From an uncultured Vampirovibrio sp. (GTDB lineage Bacteria > Cyanobacteriota > Vampirovibrionia > Gastranaerophilales > Gastranaerophilaceae): DNA of 64,000 bases. The stretch's first letter is position 1. Each line of letters begins with the position of its first letter. Position numbers and translations under genes: made by a program. Shown here piece by piece: positions 61,562 to 64,000 of this stretch. A model generated the notes under the pieces. That model saw nothing but the letters and a program-made list of their open reading frames with translations, made no database searches and was not told where the DNA came from. The DNA lies in assembly GCA_910583875.1 (NCBI GenBank), contig CAJTXT010000002.1, positions 248,001 through 312,000 of the forward strand. The letters are read 5' to 3'.

Positions 61562-62976
61562 TGAGTTCATCACTTGACGGAAAGCAGCTATGGGGTTCAA
61601 GATTTTCTAAAACTCTTGATAAAAATGTGAATGATTTTAACTCTTCATTGCCTTTTGATAATATTTTATATAAATATGATATTAAAGGCTCAATTGCACA
61701 CGCTTCAATGCTTGCAGACCAAGGAATTATAAGTTTTGAGGAAAAAGAAAAGATAGTATCTGCTTTAAATGAAATTCTTTCTGAAATTGAGACTGGAAAA
61801 ATTGAATTTAACTTTGAATTTGAAGATATTCATTCTTTTGTAGAGAAACTTTTAATTGAAAAAATTGGTGACACAGGGAAAAAAGTTCACACTTCAAGAA
61901 GTAGAAATGACCAAGTTGCATTGGACGTCAGACTTTATTTAAAAGATGAAATCAAAAAAATACAAAAACTTTTAATTTCTTTTGTTGAAATTTTACTAGA
62001 AATTTCAAATGAGCATATTACTACAATTATGCCAGGATATACACATTTGCAAAGAGCACAGGCAATCACTTTTGGACATCATATTGGTGCATATATAGAA
62101 ATGTTCAAAAGAGATATAGAAAGGTTAAATGATTTATATAAAAGAGTAAATATTCTACCTTTAGGTGCTGGTGCTCTTGCAGGTACTCCTCATTATATAG
62201 ATAGATATAAAACTGCAAAATACTTAAATTTTGATAATGTAGCTCTTAATAGCATTGATGCAGTATCTGACAGAGATTTTGTAATAGAAGCTATTAGCAC
62301 TATATCTATAATTATGATGCACTTAAGCAGAATGTCAGAAGAGATTATTCTTTTTGCAAGTTTTGAATATAAATTTATAGAATTAGATGATGCATATTCA
62401 ACAGGAAGCAGTATAATGCCTCAAAAGAAAAATCCAGATATAGCTGAACTAACAAGAGGTAAAACAGGAAGAGTTTATGGTGATTTAATGACTATTTTGA
62501 CTGTTATGAAGTCATTGCCGCTTGCATACAATAAAGATATGCAGGAAGATAAAGAACCTCTATTTGATGCAATAAATACTGTAAAAATGTGCTTATCTAT
62601 AATGCCTTCAATGCTAAAAACAATGAAAGTAAATAAAGAAAATATGTTAAAAGCTGTTAAAGACGGCTTCTTAAATGCTACAGACGCTGCGGACTATCTT
62701 GTAACAAAAGGATTACCTTTTAGAGATGCTCATAATGTTTCAGGAAAACTTGTTTCTTATTGTATTGAAAAGAAAAAAACTCTTGAAGATTTAACTTTAG
62801 AAGAATATAAAAAAGAATCAAATTTTTTTGATAATGATATTTATGATGCAATAAAAGCGGAAAATTCTGTTAATTCAAAAAAATCAATAGGCGGACCTGC
62901 TTTTGAAAATGTAAAAAAAGTAAACGAAATAAATAAAAACTGGCTGAAAAACATAAAAAGGGAAATAAATGAATAA
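61561..62976 (+). CDS. argH: Argininosuccinate lyase
   Basis: Cleaves argininosuccinate to arginine and fumarate. Motifs: LWGSRFSKTLDKNVNDFN at the start, HTSRSRNDQVALDVRLYL near 115, GYTHLQRAQAITFGHH near 160 with the catalytic histidine, and the signature GSSIMPQKKNPDIAEL near 283. Length 471 is usual. Start-stop overlap with argG couples translation; argC starts 8 nt inside its end. Confidence 0.97.
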   Translation: MSSSLDGKQLWGSRFSKTLDKNVNDFNSSLPFDNILYKYDIKGSIAHASMLADQGIISFEEKEKIVSALNEILSEIETGKIEFNFEFEDIHSFVEKLLIEKIGDTGKKVHTSRSRNDQVALDVRLYLKDEIKKIQKLLISFVEILLEISNEHITTIMPGYTHLQRAQAITFGHHIGAYIEMFKRDIERLNDLYKRVNILPLGAGALAGTPHYIDRYKTAKYLNFDNVALNSIDAVSDRDFVIEAISTISIIMMHLSRMSEEIILFASFEYKFIELDDAYSTGSSIMPQKKNPDIAELTRGKTGRVYGDLMTILTVMKSLPLAYNKDMQEDKEPLFDAINTVKMCLSIMPSMLKTMKVNKENMLKAVKDGFLNATDAADYLVTKGLPFRDAHNVSGKLVSYCIEKKKTLEDLTLEEYKKESNFFDNDIYDAIKAENSVNSKKSIGGPAFENVKKVNEINKNWLKNIKREINE

Positions 62977-64000
62977 AATTAAAGCAGCAATTGTTGGTTC
63001 TACAGGCTATGCGGGACAAGAACTTACAAGACTTTTGTACAATCATAATAATGTTGAAATAAAATATCTAACATCTAAAAGCTATACAGGCGAAAAGTAT
63101 GCGGATATTTATCAAAATTTTAATAGTATATCAGACATTGAATGTATTGGAGACGATTTAGACGAAATAGCAAAAGATGTTGATGTTATTTTTCTTGCCC
63201 TTCCGCATGGTATTGCTTCAAAAAAAATAAATGAAACAATACTAGAAAATACTAAAATAATAGATTTAGGGGCAGATTTCAGATTAAAAGATAAAAACAT
63301 TTATGAAAGCTGGTATAAAACAGAGCATTTTTCACCATCTTTATTAAACGAGGCTGTATATGGACTATGTGAAATTCATAGAGAAGAAATCAAAAAAGCA
63401 AGATTAATCGCAAATCCGGGGTGTTATACAACTTGTTCAATATTAAGTTTATATCCGTTATTTAAAGAAAATCTAATTGACGAAAATTCTGTAATAATAG
63501 ATGCAAAATCAGGGGTTACAGGTGCTGGGCGTTCAGTAGGATTAGGTACTCATTATTGTGAGGTTAATGAATCTATAAAAGCTTATAAAATAGCTTCACA
63601 CAGACATACACCGGAAATTGAGCAGGAATTATCTCATGCAATAGGCAAAAATATAACTCTTCAATTCACACCGCATTTAACTCCTATGAATAGAGGCATT
63701 CTTGCAACATGTTATGCTAAACTAAAAGAAGGCATAAATGAAAAGACAATTCATGATGCATATAAAGAAACCTCCAAAAACGAAACATTTATAAGACTTG
63801 TAAAACAAGGAATATACCCCGAAACGAAATGGGTAAAAGGTACAAATTTTGTAGATATTGGTTTATTTGTAGATTCAAGAACAAATAACATAATTGTTAC
63901 AGGCGCAATTGATAATCTTATAAAAGGTGCGGCAGGTCAAGCAGTTCAAAATATGAATTTACTTTTTGGAATCAATGAATCAGAAGGACTTTTAAATGCA
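62969..64000 (+). CDS. argC: N-acetyl-gamma-glutamyl-phosphate reductase, stop codon beyond window
   Basis: Third step of ornithine synthesis, with NADPH. The frame runs from ATG 62969 (8-nt overlap with argH) for 344 codons to the window end, so at most a few residues are missing. Rossmann start KIKAAIVGSTGYAGQELTRL, LALPHGIASKK, LGADFRLKD, the catalytic cysteine in IANPGCYTTCSIL, and SGVTGAGRSVGLGTHYCEV are all present. Near the end, VKGTNFVDIGLFVDSRTNN is typical of ArgC. Its place after argFGH suggests that argJ, argB and argD follow beyond the window. Confidence 0.95.
   Translation, partial: MNKIKAAIVGSTGYAGQELTRLLYNHNNVEIKYLTSKSYTGEKYADIYQNFNSISDIECIGDDLDEIAKDVDVIFLALPHGIASKKINETILENTKIIDLGADFRLKDKNIYESWYKTEHFSPSLLNEAVYGLCEIHREEIKKARLIANPGCYTTCSILSLYPLFKENLIDENSVIIDAKSGVTGAGRSVGLGTHYCEVNESIKAYKIASHRHTPEIEQELSHAIGKNITLQFTPHLTPMNRGILATCYAKLKEGINEKTIHDAYKETSKNETFIRLVKQGIYPETKWVKGTNFVDIGLFVDSRTNNIIVTGAIDNLIKGAAGQAVQNMNLLFGINESEGLLNA

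Noticed and set aside
1..64000. CRISPR array or insertion sequence
   Set aside because: No regularly spaced repeats and no transposase-like protein were seen on either strand.

Overview
The window reads as a piece of a small, AT-rich, diderm bacterial chromosome, most likely from the non-photosynthetic sister group of Cyanobacteria (Vampirovibrionia/Melainabacteria, probably Gastranaerophilales). That placement is inference. It rests on MsbA and LptD/OstA-like genes (an LPS-type outer membrane), a DprA-like small protein and an N-terminally extended RecG that resemble cyanobacterial forms, a class III cyclase of cyanobacterial style, a possible Tic20-like protein, and N-terminal signatures such as NVSFG. 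The code is standard. No gene for photosynthesis, no transposase, no integrase and no CRISPR array was seen.

Layout. 1-5031: pheT (cut by the window edge), a membrane-bound class III nucleotide cyclase overlapping recG. 5032-24130: an envelope and glycan region with GT-C and DPM1-like glycosyltransferases, a TolC-type protein, an isomerase-only GlmS paralogue, a minus-strand run (msbA, UDP-xylose synthase, outer-membrane barrel, TPR protein, small membrane protein), a membrane-anchored GT5 glycogen synthase, two tandem TPR-glycosyltransferase paralogues and an RlmD-type rRNA methyltransferase. 24190-32610: RHH regulator, PcrA/UvrD helicase, a polytopic membrane protein, the DprA-like protein, a flavoprotein, an MnmD-type methyltransferase between repeated 15-bp motifs, and a NarL-type response regulator. 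32700-38500: a regulator made of four winged-helix domains, a well-expressed-looking 55-residue protein, three consecutive secreted VWA proteins and a GH57 branching enzyme.

38660-46720: a mixed accessory stretch. It holds a degenerate kinase-like protein, tmRNA, a leaderless MarR/nitroreductase/DUF1848 operon, Ung, a Nudix hydrolase, an amino-acid racemase, a GIY-YIG-DUF2075 helicase fusion and tRNA-Arg. 46719-58510: MATE exporter, full-length GlmS, SerB, an alpha-glucan phosphorylase homologue that lacks the PLP lysine, 5-FTHF cyclo-ligase, an M23 peptidase followed by an LptD-like protein, and an exported phospholipase D protein with extra metal-binding motifs. 58650-64000: an Xre regulator, tRNA-Ser, and the argF-argG-argH-argC operon behind a leader peptide and a terminator/antiterminator pair.

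How the genes connect. Glycogen genes (anchored GT5 synthase, GH57 branching enzyme, phosphorylase homologue) are scattered but all present. GlmS, UDP-xylose synthase, GT-C/GT2 enzymes, TPR-glycosyltransferases, MsbA and LptD point to heavy investment in surface glycans. The best candidates for undescribed biology are the arginine leader attenuator, the four-domain GntR-type regulator, the PLP-lysine-less phosphorylase, the repeated 15-bp motif around mnmD, the three VWA paralogues and the exported multi-motif PLD protein.
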